NCBI RefSeq assembly: GCF_014518425.1
Contig: NZ_JACVCU010000002.1
Span: 806,001 to 870,000, forward strand
DNA: 64,000 nucleotides
Direction of reading: 5' to 3'
Source: Terrabacter sp. MAHUQ-38
GTDB taxonomy: Bacteria > Actinomycetota > Actinomycetes > Actinomycetales > Dermatophilaceae
The position numbers were made by a program, and so were the translations under genes. Below are positions 16,503-27,653 of the stretch, one piece after another. Position 1 is the stretch's first letter; each line of letters opens with the position of its first letter. The notes beneath the pieces are model-generated. The model saw only the letters and a list, made by a program, of their open reading frames with translations, was not told the origin of the DNA and ran no database searches.

Positions 16503-19500
16503 AGCGCGTCGCCCTCCGGCTGGACGGGACACGACGACCGCACGGGGCACGTCTCGCACGCCTTGCCCTGGGCGGCGCGGAACTCGGCCGCGCCCATGCC
16601 CTCGGCGGTGGCCTCGACCAGCGAGCGCGCCCATGTCGGGTCGTCGCTGCGCGAGAGCGGCTCCTGCGTCAGCACGCTCGGCTTGAGCCCGGTCAGCCCT
16701 CCCTTGCCGATGAAGACGAGCGCCGCCCCGGCGCTCCGGTCGCCGAGGTCGGGGAAGCCACCCTCCTCGACGGCGACCTGGTAGGCGCCGAGCTGACCGT
16801 GCTCGGCGAGCTCGGCCCGCGTCGGCTTGGACTTGCCGGTCTTGAGGTCGACGATGCGTACGCGTCCCTGGGCGTCACGCTCGATGCGGTCCACGCGACC
16901 GGCCACCACGGCGCGCCCGACGGGCACGCGGAAGTCGGTCTCGATGCCGACGCGCCGCCAGTCGGTCTCGGCGTCGTCGCGGTATGCCGTGAAGCGGGCG
17001 ACCATGTCGTGGGCCTCCTTGCGGGTGCGCTCGGTGACCCACCCCGGCGTCAGGCCCAGACGGCCCCACCGCGCGTCGACCTCGCGGCGCAGCGCCTCGA
17101 GCGGGGCGTCGGGCAGCTCGGCGACGATGTCGTGCACGAACGTCCCCACCGAGGCCGCGCCCAGCGCCACGCCCTCCCCGCCGACCGACGTGAGGAACCA
17201 GCGCAGGCCGCACTCGGCGAAGTAGGTCACCTTGGACGGCGACACGGGCACCGGCTCGTCGGGCCGCCGGACGGGCCGGTCGCTCGTCACGGAGCGCAGC
17301 GCCCACCAGGATCGCGGGTCGGCGCCGCGCACGCCCTCGCGAGCGGCTGCCGCGAGGAGGTGGAGGGCGGGCTCCGCGACACCGGGGTCGGGGCTCACGA
17401 CTTCACGGCGCAGCTCGCCGACGAGCCCCGGCAGGGTCATGGTCCGTGCCACCTCGGTGTGCGGCCGCACCTCGTCGGCAAGGCGCGTCGTCTCGGGCGG
17501 GTCGACGAGGTCGAGGTAGACCGACGGCTGCTCGTCCTCGTTGCCGACCGCCGTGACGAGCAACCGCTCGGTGGCGCGGGTGACCGCGACGAGGAAGAGA
17601 CGGGTCTCGTCGTAGCGCACGGCCGCCTGCGCTGCGCGAAAACCCAGCGGGCGCTCGGCGACGACGTCGACGAGGTCCTCGGAGCCGAGGACCGAGCCGC
17701 GCAGCCGGAGGTCGGGCCAGACGCCCTCCTGGACGCCGGCGACGACGACGATGCGCCACTCGCGACCGGCCGCCGTCTGCGGCGTGAGCAGGGAGACCCG
17801 ACCCCCGGACTGTCCGCCCACGAGAAGCGTGTCGCCCGGCACGTCCTGGCCCTGGATGTGCTCGAGGAATGTGTCAGGGCCGGCGGTCGGCAGCCGGTCG
17901 ACGAACGCACCAGCGGCGTCGAAGAGCGCGAGGACGGCGTCGAGGTCGCGGTCGGCACGCTCACCGGACGTACCCCCCGTGAGCGCCGTGCGGCGCCAGC
18001 CCTCGGCGACCCCCGCACCCTGCCAGATCGCCCACAGCACGGACTCTGCCGTGACCCCACGGGCCCAGCGTCCGTCGTCGCCGATGCGCGCGGCTGCCAC
18101 GCCCGCGGCCAGAGCCGCGGCGATCCGCGCGGCGGGGCGGCCCGTCGAGCCGAGCAGCGTGGCCCTCGGGGCGTGCTGGAGAAGGTCGGCGAGCAGCTCG
18201 TCGCTGGATCGTCCACCGCCGGACGCGAGCTCGTCTTGGCGCAGCAGGCGCCTCAGGCGCCTCAGGCTCACGGTGTCGGACCCACCGATGGGCGAGAGCA
18301 CGAGGTCGGCCGCACGGACCGGGTCGATGACGTGCTCCTGGCCGCGGTGCTCGGCTCGGGCCACCGCGAGGCTCTCGTCGAGGAGGTGGAGCAGCGGTCG
18401 CACGGCGCTCTCGTCACGGACGGGTGTCTCTGCGGTGCCGGCCTGGACGGGGACTCCCGCCTGCCCGAGCAGCCGCCGCATGGTGTCGGCGCGGCCCGAC
18501 CCCCGGACGATGACGGCCATGTCGGTCCACGGCACGCCCTCGACGAGGTGCGCCCTGCGCAGCAAGGCCGCCACGTGGGCGGTCTCCTGGGCAGCGGACC
18601 GCAGCAGAGCGACCTCGACCGTGCACCGGCGCCCCGCCGACGCCGCAGAGGTGAAGCGACGTTGCTCGCCACCACCGAGCGCGCCGATGCGACGTGCCAC
18701 TCGCTCGGTGACGGCGGCTAGGCCCGGCCCGAGCCGGTGGGATCGGTCGAGGACGACGGTCTCGCTCGCGGCCGGTGACCCGACCGGCGGCGCGAGGTCG
18801 AGCAGGGCTGGCGCTGCGGGCACGGCATACGGCCCGGGTGAGCCGTCGGCGAGCTCGGCCCACCCGTCGGCGAGAAAGCGCGGGTCGGCTCCGCGGAAGG
18901 TCTGGACGGCGACGTCGGGGTCGCCGAGGAGGACGACGCGCGGGCCGCCGCCGCCGGCGACGACCCGCAGCAGGCGGGCTGCCGCGGACGTCAGCTCCTG
19001 GGCCTCATCCACGACCACGAGCCGGATGCGTTCGTGGAGCCGGTCGAGCGCCGAGGGGTCGTCGTCGAGGAGCTCGGCGGCGGCGGTGAGCACCCAGGCG
19101 GGGTCGTAGGAGCCGTGCCGGCTGAAGGAGGTGACCTGGTCGTACTCACGCAGCACGTGCGCGGCCGCGACCCACTCGGGCCGCGCGTGCTCGGTGCCGA
19201 GGTGCGCCAGGTCGTCGGGCCCGAGGCCGTGCTCCACGGTGCGCATGAGCAGGTCGCGCAGCTCGTTGCGGAAGCCTCGGGTGCGCAACGCCTCGCTCAG
19301 CCCGTCGGGCCAGGTCGGCCCCGGGACCTCCCCGGATGCGTGCCCGGCGAGCAGGTCACGCAGGATGACGTCCTGCTCGGGGCCGTTGAGCAGACGCGGC
19401 GCGGGGCGCCCCCGAAGGGCAGCCTCCGCGCGCAGCACCCCGAAGCCGAACGCCTGCCAGGTGCGGGCCAGCGACTCGGTCGACGTGCCGTCGAGGCGCG

Positions 19501-19747
19501 CCGTGACCTGCTGCCGCAGGCGCGCCGCGGCACTGCGGCTGGACGTGACCATGAGGCAGGCGTCGGCGCGCAGGCCATGGGTGCGCACGGCGTCGACGAC
19601 GAGCTCGACGGCGAGGGTGGACTTGCCGGTGCCGGGGCCGCCGAGGACGCGCAGGACGCGAGCGGTCGAGTCGAGCGCGGCCCGCTGGCGCTCGTCGAGC
19701 CGCACCGCCGCCGACGTGAGGGCGGGAGCGCGACGCAGGATGACCAC
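16499..19747 (-). CDS. adnA: Helicase-nuclease subunit AdnA
   Basis: A 1082-residue partner of AdnB. The motor starts with LDERQRAALD and GGPGTGKS (about residues 36-43), has VVVDEAQELTSAAA and VAVTRATERLLVTAV. The C-terminal RecB/AddB-type nuclease has GRVDRIERD and IVDLKTGKS near 969. Cysteines in AECGLRW near 845 and in CETCPVRSSC near 1062-1071 make an AddB-like four-Cys iron-sulfur staple. The GTG start lies 140 bases from the katG stop with a terminator between, so adnA-adnB forms its own unit. Corresponds to Rv3202c (from memory). Confidence 0.92.
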   Translation of the reverse strand: MVILRRAPALTSAAVRLDERQRAALDSTARVLRVLGGPGTGKSTLAVELVVDAVRTHGLRADACLMVTSSRSAAARLRQQVTARLDGTSTESLARTWQAFGFGVLRAEAALRGRPAPRLLNGPEQDVILRDLLAGHASGEVPGPTWPDGLSEALRTRGFRNELRDLLMRTVEHGLGPDDLAHLGTEHARPEWVAAAHVLREYDQVTSFSRHGSYDPAWVLTAAAELLDDDPSALDRLHERIRLVVVDEAQELTSAAARLLRVVAGGGGPRVVLLGDPDVAVQTFRGADPRFLADGWAELADGSPGPYAVPAAPALLDLAPPVGSPAASETVVLDRSHRLGPGLAAVTERVARRIGALGGGEQRRFTSAASAGRRCTVEVALLRSAAQETAHVAALLRRAHLVEGVPWTDMAVIVRGSGRADTMRRLLGQAGVPVQAGTAETPVRDESAVRPLLHLLDESLAVARAEHRGQEHVIDPVRAADLVLSPIGGSDTVSLRRLRRLLRQDELASGGGRSSDELLADLLQHAPRATLLGSTGRPAARIAAALAAGVAAARIGDDGRWARGVTAESVLWAIWQGAGVAEGWRRTALTGGTSGERADRDLDAVLALFDAAGAFVDRLPTAGPDTFLEHIQGQDVPGDTLLVGGQSGGRVSLLTPQTAAGREWRIVVVAGVQEGVWPDLRLRGSVLGSEDLVDVVAERPLGFRAAQAAVRYDETRLFLVAVTRATERLLVTAVGNEDEQPSVYLDLVDPPETTRLADEVRPHTEVARTMTLPGLVGELRREVVSPDPGVAEPALHLLAAAAREGVRGADPRSWWALRSVTSDRPVRRPDEPVPVSPSKVTYFAECGLRWFLTSVGGEGVALGAASVGTFVHDIVAELPDAPLEALRREVDARWGRLGLTPGWVTERTRKEAHDMVARFTAYRDDAETDWRRVGIETDFRVPVGRAVVAGRVDRIERDAQGRVRIVDLKTGKSKPTRAELAEHGQLGAYQVAVEEGGFPDLGDRSAGAALVFIGKGGLTGLKPSVLTQEPLSRSDDPTWARSLVEATAEGMGAAEFRAAQGKACETCPVRSSCPVQPEGDAL

Positions 19748-19807
19748 CCGAGGATTCCATCACGTCGGGCCGACACCCGCCCGCACCCTCCCGTGCTTGG
19801 AGACGGC

Positions 19808-19845
19808 GAGGGGCCCGGTCGGCGCACTCGCCGGCCGGGCCCCTC
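19808..19845 (-). terminator. 17-bp hairpin after katG
   Basis: Arms 19808-19824 and 19829-19845 pair fully apart from one G-U, around a CACT loop. It lies about 45 bases after the katG stop on the minus strand. Confidence 0.8.
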
Positions 19846-19890
19846 ATTCCGTCACGTCATCGCGTCACGGCAACGCGTCAGGTCGACGCG

Positions 19891-22140
<2,250 letters not shown>

Positions 22141-22154
22141 TCAACAGGCGTACT

Positions 22155-22583
22155 TCAGGAGGCAGCCGCGGCGGCGCACGAGGGACACAGGCCCCAGTAC
22201 GTCACCTCGGCCTGGTCGATCACGAATCCGTGGTCCTCGGATGCCGTGAGACAGGGGGTGTGGCCGACGGCGCAGTCGACGTCGGCGATCGAGCCGCACG
22301 AGCGGCACACGACGTGGTGGTGGTTGTCGCCGACGCGCACCTCGTAGCGGGCGACCGAGCCGGCCGGCTGGATGCGGCGCACGAGGCCCACCGACGTCAG
22401 GGCGCGCAGGACGTCGTAGACGGCCTGGTGGGAGACGTCGCCGACGGCCTCGCGGACGCGCTGGATGATCGAGTCGGTGTCGGCGTGGGGGTGGTCCGTG
22501 AGGACCGTGAGGACTGCGACGCGGGGGCGCGTGACGCGCAGGGCCGACCGCCGCAGCAGCGCTTCGACATCGATCCCGGCCAT
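22155..22583 (-). CDS. furA: Fur-family repressor FurA
   Basis: A 142-residue Fur-family protein: an N-terminal winged helix (RVTRPRVAVLTVL, HQAVYDVLRAL) and a C-terminal metal domain with NHHHVVCRSCG near residue 90 and a final CPSC near 133, the structural zinc cysteines. FurA proteins of actinobacteria sense peroxide or iron and repress the adjacent katG and themselves. Start at ATG 22583. A perfect 15-base palindrome at 22613-22627 lies 30 bases upstream and is the likely operator. Confidence 0.93.
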   Translation of the reverse strand: MAGIDVEALLRRSALRVTRPRVAVLTVLTDHPHADTDSIIQRVREAVGDVSHQAVYDVLRALTSVGLVRRIQPAGSVARYEVRVGDNHHHVVCRSCGSIADVDCAVGHTPCLTASEDHGFVIDQAEVTYWGLCPSCAAAAAS

Positions 22584-22604
22584 GCGGCGAGTCTGGCGCG
22601 TTAT

Positions 22605-22627
22605 CTTGAACAAATCAAGTCTTGATT
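22605..22627. promoter_or_regulatory. Likely FurA operator
   Basis: AATCAAG-T-CTTGATT is a perfect palindrome (22613-22627), preceded by an overlapping CTTGA-N5-TCAAG (22605-22619). The AT-rich, Fur-box-like sequence contrasts with GC-rich surroundings and lies just upstream of furA. Confidence 0.75.
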
Positions 22628-22662
22628 CGCCAGTCGGAACCACGGACCGGCGGTCGCCCTGG

Positions 22663-23388
22663 CTAGTCGGCGACCAGCTCGACCTCGAAGCCCTCGCCGC
22701 TCTCGAGGTAGGCCGCGTAGTGCTGCGGCCCACCGGCATACGGGTGCCTGTCGGCGAACATCAGGGTCCACCCACCCTCGCCGCAGTCATCAGCCACGGC
22801 TTCGACCTCCGCACGCGAACCGCCATGGAACGCAAGGTGGTTCAGGCCCGCACGCTTCCGCTCGTGCCGACCCTTGACGACGTCCGGACCCGACTCGATG
22901 ACCACGTAGAGCGAGCCGAGCTCCCAGGCCTGACCGTGGCCCCAGTCGTCGCCGAGGTGGAAGCCGAGCCGGCCGAGCAGCCAGCCCCACTCGCGTCCGG
23001 CCGCGACGATGTCGTCGACCCAGATCTCGACGTGGTGCAGCCCGCCGCGCGATCCGGGAGCCGCAGTGGCCACGGCCTCTCCCCCGAAGTCCCACCGTGC
23101 GCGCCCCATGTCGGCCCGACCGCCGTCGACGAGCCCGCGCACCATCGGCGTGCCCTCGGCACGCCAGTGCTCGACCGCCTCGTCCTCGAGCCCCTGCGGC
23201 GGCCTCCCGTCGGAGCGGATGACGCGCCACCAGGGCACGTCGGAGCCGTACCTGCTCATCACGGTGCCGACCGTACGCGCCCCCATGCCGCCGAGGCGCT
23301 TGGCGATGTCGCCGTACGCGAGCACCCGTCCTTCCGGGATCGTCGTGACGAGGTCGAGCACGCGCTCCGCGTGGTCCTCCAGCGACAC
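22663..23388 (-). CDS. Alkyltransferase-like (ATL) domain fused to a VOC/glyoxalase domain
   Basis: A 241-residue fusion. Residues 1-100 match the DNA-binding half of O6-alkylguanine transferase (IPEGRVLAYGDIAKRLG, RTVGTVMSRYG), but the PCHRV active site is PWWRVI, so Trp replaces the acceptor Cys as in ATL proteins, which flag alkylated guanine for excision repair. Residues 113-241 form a VOC domain (LHHVEIWVDDI, LNHLAFHGG, YLESGEGFEVELV) with candidate metal ligands His, His and Glu. GTG start with GAGAGGA upstream. It is followed by moeZ on the same strand after the intervening furA side ends; no partner gene is obvious. I do not know this fusion as a described enzyme. Confidence 0.82.
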   Translation of the reverse strand: MSLEDHAERVLDLVTTIPEGRVLAYGDIAKRLGGMGARTVGTVMSRYGSDVPWWRVIRSDGRPPQGLEDEAVEHWRAEGTPMVRGLVDGGRADMGRARWDFGGEAVATAAPGSRGGLHHVEIWVDDIVAAGREWGWLLGRLGFHLGDDWGHGQAWELGSLYVVIESGPDVVKGRHERKRAGLNHLAFHGGSRAEVEAVADDCGEGGWTLMFADRHPYAGGPQHYAAYLESGEGFEVELVAD

Positions 23389-23429
23389 GGGCGTCCTCTC
23401 GCAGTCGTTCTCGTCGGTACGCGGCCGGG

Positions 23430-24608
23430 TCAGTACTCGGGCTGGCTCGGGTCGATCTCCCGCAGGTACGCGAGTATGCCGCCCTCGACGTTCGCGACGT
23501 CGGTGAGCCCCGCCCGCAGGGCCAGTCGCGTCGCCTCCGCGGAGCGAGCGCCGACCTTGCAGTGGATGAGAACCCTTCTGTCCGAAGGCAGCTCCTCGAA
23601 CGCCTCGCCGGACCGAAAGCGGTCGAGGTGGATCGCGACGGCGCCGGGGATCGACGCGATGGCCCGCTCCTCCTCGCCACGCACGTCGACGAGCAGCGGC
23701 GGGTCCGAGGTCGCGAGCTCGTCGGCCATCTCGTGCACCGTCACGGTCGGCAGGTCCGCCTCGTCCTGCGCCGCCGCGCCGGGCACGCCGCAGAACTGGA
23801 CGTAGTCGATGAGCTCGGTGACCGTCGGGTCCTCACCGCACACCGGGCACTCGGGGTCGGCACGCACCGTCAGCGTGTCCCACGTCTGGCGCAGCGCGTC
23901 ATGGACCATGAGCCGGCCGACGAGCGGCTCGCCGATGCCGAGGAGCAGCTTGATGGCCTCCGTCGACTGGACCGAGCCGATGGCCGCGCAGAGCACGCCG
24001 AGCACGCCACCCTCGGCACAGGACGGCACGGACCCCGGTGGCGGCGGCTCGGGGAAGACGCAGCGGTAGCAGGGCCCGTGCCCGGCCCACCACACCGAGA
24101 CCTGCCCGTCGAAGCGCAGGATCGAGCCCCAGACGTGGGGCTTGCCGAGCATGACGCACGCGTCGTTGACGAGGTAGCGCGTCGGGAAGTTGTCGGTGCC
24201 GTCGACAACGAGGTCGTAGTCGCCGATGATCTCGAGGGCGTTCGAGGAGTCGAGGGCGACGTCGTGGCGCACGACGGCGACGTGCGGGTTGACGCGGCGC
24301 ACGGCCGCCTCGGCCGACTCGGTCTTGGGTCGACCGATGTCGGCGTCGGAGTGGATCACCTGGCGGTGCAGGTTCGTCAGGTCCACGACGTCGGCATCGA
24401 CGACGCCGATCGTGCCGACGCCGGCCGCCGCGAGGTAGAGCAGGGCGGGCGAGCCGAGGCCACCTGCCCCGACGACGAGGACGCGCGCGGCGGCGAGCCG
24501 CTCCTGGCCGTCACGGCCCACGTCGGGCAGCAGGACGTGGCGCGCGTACCGCGTCGTCTCGGCGTTGCTGAGGGCCCGACCCGTCTTGACCAGCGGATCC
24601 GTCGACAT
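23430..24608 (-). CDS. moeZ: Adenylyltransferase/sulfurtransferase MoeZ (ThiF-rhodanese)
   Basis: A 392-residue protein. Residues 1-260 are an E1-like ThiF/MoeB domain with GAGGLGSPALLYLA near residue 48, the DNFPTRYLVNDAC segment, and zinc CxxC pairs CYRC near 180 and CPVC near 260. Residues 285-392 are a rhodanese domain with active-site Cys in CKVGARS near 349. MoeZ activates sulfur-carrier proteins for molybdopterin, cysteine and thiouridine synthesis. The ATG 24608 start is chosen over a much longer open frame. It diverges from a TetR gene, then DUF3107 follows, the order known from M. tuberculosis Rv3206c-Rv3208A. Confidence 0.93.
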   Translation of the reverse strand: MSTDPLVKTGRALSNAETTRYARHVLLPDVGRDGQERLAAARVLVVGAGGLGSPALLYLAAAGVGTIGVVDADVVDLTNLHRQVIHSDADIGRPKTESAEAAVRRVNPHVAVVRHDVALDSSNALEIIGDYDLVVDGTDNFPTRYLVNDACVMLGKPHVWGSILRFDGQVSVWWAGHGPCYRCVFPEPPPPGSVPSCAEGGVLGVLCAAIGSVQSTEAIKLLLGIGEPLVGRLMVHDALRQTWDTLTVRADPECPVCGEDPTVTELIDYVQFCGVPGAAAQDEADLPTVTVHEMADELATSDPPLLVDVRGEEERAIASIPGAVAIHLDRFRSGEAFEELPSDRRVLIHCKVGARSAEATRLALRAGLTDVANVEGGILAYLREIDPSQPEY

Positions 24609-24722
24609 GCCCACACCGTACTGCTCGGTATGGTGAGAAACGACAGGGTCGTCCCGCGGGGGCGGGCGCCGAGCACCGACGAGAGACGCGTGGGCCCAGC
24701 AGGCCACACGCAGAGGATCCGC

Positions 24723-25409
24723 ATGGCAGACGAGACCACCGCCACCGGCCGCGGCCAGCGGCTGCCCCGATCGGAGCGGCGCGCCCAGCTGCTCGACGCC
24801 GCCCTCGGCGTCTTCGTCGAGAACGGCTACCACGCGGCCGCCATGGACGACATCGCGGCTCGGGCCGGGGTCTCCAAACCGGTCCTCTACCAGCACTTCC
24901 CGGGCAAGCTCGAGCTCTACCTCGCCCTCATCGACCAGCACACCGGCGAGCTGGAGCAGCTCGTCCGCGACGCGCTGACGCTCCCCGACAACAAGGCGCG
25001 CATCAACACGATGACGCGCGCCTACTTCGACTTCGTCGGGCAGGAGGGCGCCGCCTTCCGGCTCATCTTCGAGTCCGACCTCGCCAACGAGCCCGAGGTC
25101 CGCCGACGGCTCGACCAGATCGACCTCACCTGTGCCGAGGCGATGGCCGAGATCATCCGCAGCGAGACCTCGATGGACCAGGAGGAGGCCGTCCTCGTCG
25201 GTGTCGCGTTCGTCGGCCTCGCCCAGACGTCGGCCCGACACTGGCTGACCCACGAGGCGACCCTGTCGAAGGAGACCGCCGTCCGGATCACGGCCGCGCT
25301 CATCCGCCGCGGCTTCGGCGCCTTCCCGGCTGTCGGCAAGGCCGACAGGACCGACGGCGACAGGTCCGGCGAGGCGACCCGGGAATCCGTCGGCACCGGC
25401 GCTGGTTAA
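24723..25409 (+). CDS. TetR-family transcriptional regulator
   Basis: A 228-residue regulator. The N-terminal helix-turn-helix reads RRAQLLDAALGVFVENGY and AARAGVSKPVLYQHF (about residues 18-62). The remainder is all-helical and resembles the TetR_C group next to DUF3107 in actinobacteria. The last 25 residues are Gly/Asp-rich and likely disordered. The start ATG 24723 lies 114 bases from the divergent moeZ start; an inverted repeat ACCG-N7-CGGT at 24615-24629 is a possible operator. Ligand and targets are unknown. Confidence 0.88.
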   Translation: MADETTATGRGQRLPRSERRAQLLDAALGVFVENGYHAAAMDDIAARAGVSKPVLYQHFPGKLELYLALIDQHTGELEQLVRDALTLPDNKARINTMTRAYFDFVGQEGAAFRLIFESDLANEPEVRRRLDQIDLTCAEAMAEIIRSETSMDQEEAVLVGVAFVGLAQTSARHWLTHEATLSKETAVRITAALIRRGFGAFPAVGKADRTDGDRSGEATRESVGTGAG

Positions 25410-25464
25410 GGTGACGACGGGCGCGGTCGACCGCGTCCACCCGAACTGAGAAAGCAGGTTTGAC

Positions 25465-25686
25465 GTGGAGGTCCGCATCGGCGTGCAGAACGTGGCACGC
25501 GAGATCACCTTCGAGACGACGCAGACGACCGAGGAGATCTTCGCGGCCGTCAAGGCAGCCCTCGGGTCCGACGTCCTCGAGCTCACCGACGACAAGGGCG
25601 GACGTGTCATCGTCCCGTCCGCCACCATCGGTTACGTCACGACGGGGGCCGAGCGCAAGGCCGGCGTCGGTTTCGGCGCCCACTGA
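25465..25686 (+). CDS. DUF3107 family protein
   Basis: A 73-residue protein beginning MEVRIGVQNVAREI, ending GAERKAGVGFGAH, with an ATP-synthase-like beta/alpha pattern. It is the actinobacterial DUF3107 family (TB9.4-like). The GTG start follows a weak AAGCAGG. It lies 55 bases after the TetR gene and is followed by a 12-bp terminator, so the two may share a transcript. Function is unknown; the genomic link to moeZ and TetR is conserved. Confidence 0.9.
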   Translation: MEVRIGVQNVAREITFETTQTTEEIFAAVKAALGSDVLELTDDKGGRVIVPSATIGYVTTGAERKAGVGFGAH

Positions 25687-25751
25687 CGGCATACGAGAAG
25701 CACACTCCCGCAAGGGGACCCGCTGCCGCTGCGGGACGACAAGGGTCATCC

Positions 25752-25781
25752 AGGCCGCCGACCGGTTCCGGTCGGCGGCCT
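25752..25781 (+). terminator. 12-bp hairpin after the DUF3107 gene
   Basis: Perfect arms 25752-25763 and 25770-25781 around GGTTCC, followed by CTTGCAT. It separates the DUF3107 gene from the first GlsB-like gene. Confidence 0.8.
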
Positions 25782-25903
25782 CTTGCATGTCACGGTGGCG
25801 TGGTACATCCGCGCGCCGCGGGTACGTGACGTCTGAGAACGAACCGGGACCGCCGGATCGTCGCCGCCCGCGCCCTGCGGGCTTCGAAGGAGGAAGCGAA
25901 GAC

Positions 25904-26176
25904 ATGATCGGAACCATCCTGATGGCCCTCGTCGCGGGAGCGATCGTGGGACCGCTCGCCCGGCTGGTGCTCCCCGGTAGGCAGAACATGGGTGTGCTGC
26001 TGACGGTGATCCTCGGAGCCATCGGTTCGCTCATCGGCGCCTTCATCTACTACAAGGCCACAGGCGTCGACGACACCAAGGGCATCGACTGGGTCTCCGG
26101 CCTCATCGGCGTCGTCGTGGCGGCCGCGCTCATCGTCGGCTACGGCATGGTGACGGGCAATCGCCAGACCCGCTGA
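25904..26176 (+). CDS. GlsB/YeaQ/YmgE family small membrane protein (copy 1)
   Basis: A 90-residue protein with three transmembrane segments (about residues 3-22, 30-50 and 65-84) and glycine-rich helices, matching the transglycosylase-associated GlsB/YeaQ family linked to stress. The conserved PLARLVLPGRQ loop follows the first helix. AAGGAGGA lies six to ten bases before ATG 25904. A paralogue follows at 26342, so this is a tandem duplication. Confidence 0.9.
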   Translation: MIGTILMALVAGAIVGPLARLVLPGRQNMGVLLTVILGAIGSLIGAFIYYKATGVDDTKGIDWVSGLIGVVVAAALIVGYGMVTGNRQTR

Positions 26177-26341
26177 GGTCCCTGGGCCCAGACGCCACAC
26201 CGCCGGCCCGCATTCACAGAAAGAGCGCGGACCACATCCACCACTCCCGCCCCAAGCGGTGAGACATTGAAGACACAGCAGGTGTGTCCGCCACAGCGGA
26301 CCGAGACGGTCGCGTCAAGCGACCAGAAGGAGGAGCGTCAC

Positions 26342-26605
26342 ATGCTTGGAACCATCATCGGCGCCATCATCATCGGTGCCATCATCGGGGCACTCGGTCG
26401 ACTGCTCGTCCCCGGGAAGCAGGACATCTCACTCATCGTGACGATCCTCATCGGCATCGTCGCCAACGTCATCGTGACCCTCATCGTGCGCCAGCTCGGC
26501 TACTCGAACCAGAGCGGCATCGCCTGGATACCGCTGATCCTCGGCGCCGTGGTGGCGGCCGTCATCATCGTGATCTACGGACGAATGACGAACAAGGCCG
26601 TCTGA
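26342..26605 (+). CDS. GlsB/YeaQ/YmgE family small membrane protein (copy 2)
   Basis: An 87-residue paralogue of the preceding gene with the same three-helix plan and the ALGRLLVPGKQD loop. Its helices are richer in isoleucine. AAGGAGGAG precedes ATG 26342. The 165-base spacer between the copies carries no other feature, so each may have its own promoter. A bidirectional terminator follows. Confidence 0.9.
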   Translation: MLGTIIGAIIIGAIIGALGRLLVPGKQDISLIVTILIGIVANVIVTLIVRQLGYSNQSGIAWIPLILGAVVAAVIIVIYGRMTNKAV

Positions 26606-26623
26606 CTCACCGCATCACGAGCG

Positions 26624-26650
26624 AGGGGCCCGGCCACTGGTCGGGCCCTT
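26624..26650. terminator. Bidirectional 12-bp terminator
   Basis: Arms 26624-26635 and 26639-26650 pair with two G-U pairs and a three-base loop, followed by CGTCGT. It lies between the convergent GlsB copy 2 gene and the ferritin-like gene. Confidence 0.75.
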
Positions 26651-26719
26651 CGTCGTCCGCCGGGTGAGCACGTGTGCCGTCCGCCCGGGTCGTGCTCGCC
26701 GGCGCACTCGGGGGCCGCG

Positions 26720-27412
26720 TCAGGCGGACAGCCCGAGACGTTCCATCCGCCGGGAGTGCTCGTCGGTGAGCCGGGCGAACATCCGGCCGAGCTCGGCCAG
26801 GTCGGCGCCGGCACGGCCGGGGGCGCCCACGAGGATGCTCGCGAGCGCGTCGCGTTCGACGCCGACCCGCTGGGCCTGGGTGATCGCCTCGCCCACGAGT
26901 CGACGACCCCACAGGGCGAGCCGGCCGGCGACGCGGGCGTCGGCGACGATGGCCTCACGGACGACCGTCACGGCGAAGTCGGCCTGCCCGGTGTCCTCGA
27001 GCACACTGACGACGAGCTCACGGGTGTCGTCGTCGACGTAGCGTGCGATCTCGCGGTAGAAGTCCTGGGCGATGCCCTCCCCGACATAGGCCTTGACGAG
27101 GCCCTCGAGCCAGTCGTTGGCGCTCGTGCGCTCATGGAAGGCGTCGACCGCGGGCACGAACGGCCCCATGGCCTCCTCGGGCTCGACCCCGAGGGACTGG
27201 AGGCGCTCGGTGAGCACGGTGTAGTTCTTCAGCTCGTGCGCCGCGAGCAGGGCCAGGGCCGACTTGTGGCGCAGCGTGGGTGCGAGCTCCGCATCCTTGG
27301 CGAGCTGGCTGAAGGCCCTCAGCTCGCCGTAGGCGAGCGCTCCGAGGAGGTCGGTCACCGCGGCGAGGTAGCCGGGCTCGTCGGTCGGTTCGGGCGTCGC
27401 GTCGTCGCTCAT
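26720..27412 (-). CDS. Ferritin-like-fold protein (MiaE-like/DUF3066 type)
   Basis: A 230-residue, mainly helical protein. Helices contain ELRAFSQLAKDAELAPT, AAHELKNYTVL and GEGIAQDFYREIARYVDDD, giving Glu and His residues with ExxH-like spacing (E and H in AAHELKNY, E in FYREIA) as in ferritin-like four-helix bundles. The M. tuberculosis counterpart beside rhlE is Rv3210c (from memory). Whether it binds a di-iron centre or hydroxylates tRNA is not shown. The start is at 27412, with the DEAD-box gene divergent. Confidence 0.75.
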   Translation of the reverse strand: MSDDATPEPTDEPGYLAAVTDLLGALAYGELRAFSQLAKDAELAPTLRHKSALALLAAHELKNYTVLTERLQSLGVEPEEAMGPFVPAVDAFHERTSANDWLEGLVKAYVGEGIAQDFYREIARYVDDDTRELVVSVLEDTGQADFAVTVVREAIVADARVAGRLALWGRRLVGEAITQAQRVGVERDALASILVGAPGRAGADLAELGRMFARLTDEHSRRMERLGLSA

Positions 27413-27653
27413 GCGCCCAATCTAGTGATTGGTTTCGGGCCTTCTGCCCGCTTGCCGGTAGAGTGGGCTTGACAACTCGGTGCCCGGTCGGCCCGATGGT
27501 TTGCCCAGATGGTGCTCGCGGACTCCCCGCGCACCGGTGGAGCCCGCACAGCTGCGAGAGCCACCCACCGTCCCTGACAGTCTCCGATCGGCCCGTCACG
27601 CGCCACTGAGCTCCCGTTACGTTCGGGGTGCTCGTGCCGATCGAGAGATGCCC
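27413..27653 (+). other. Leader/promoter region of the DEAD-box gene
   Basis: This 240-base interval separates the divergent ferritin-like and DEAD-box starts. A consensus TTGACA occurs at about 27468-27473 without a good -10 at the usual spacing, and a TAGAGT at about 27457-27462. No tRNA or reading frame of note is seen. A long structured 5' leader is likely. Confidence 0.35.

Noticed and set aside
25460-26176. 238-codon frame covering the DUF3107 gene region
   Set aside because: Its upstream part is a shadow of the DUF3107 gene in another frame; only the last 90 codons, with their own ribosome site, are real.
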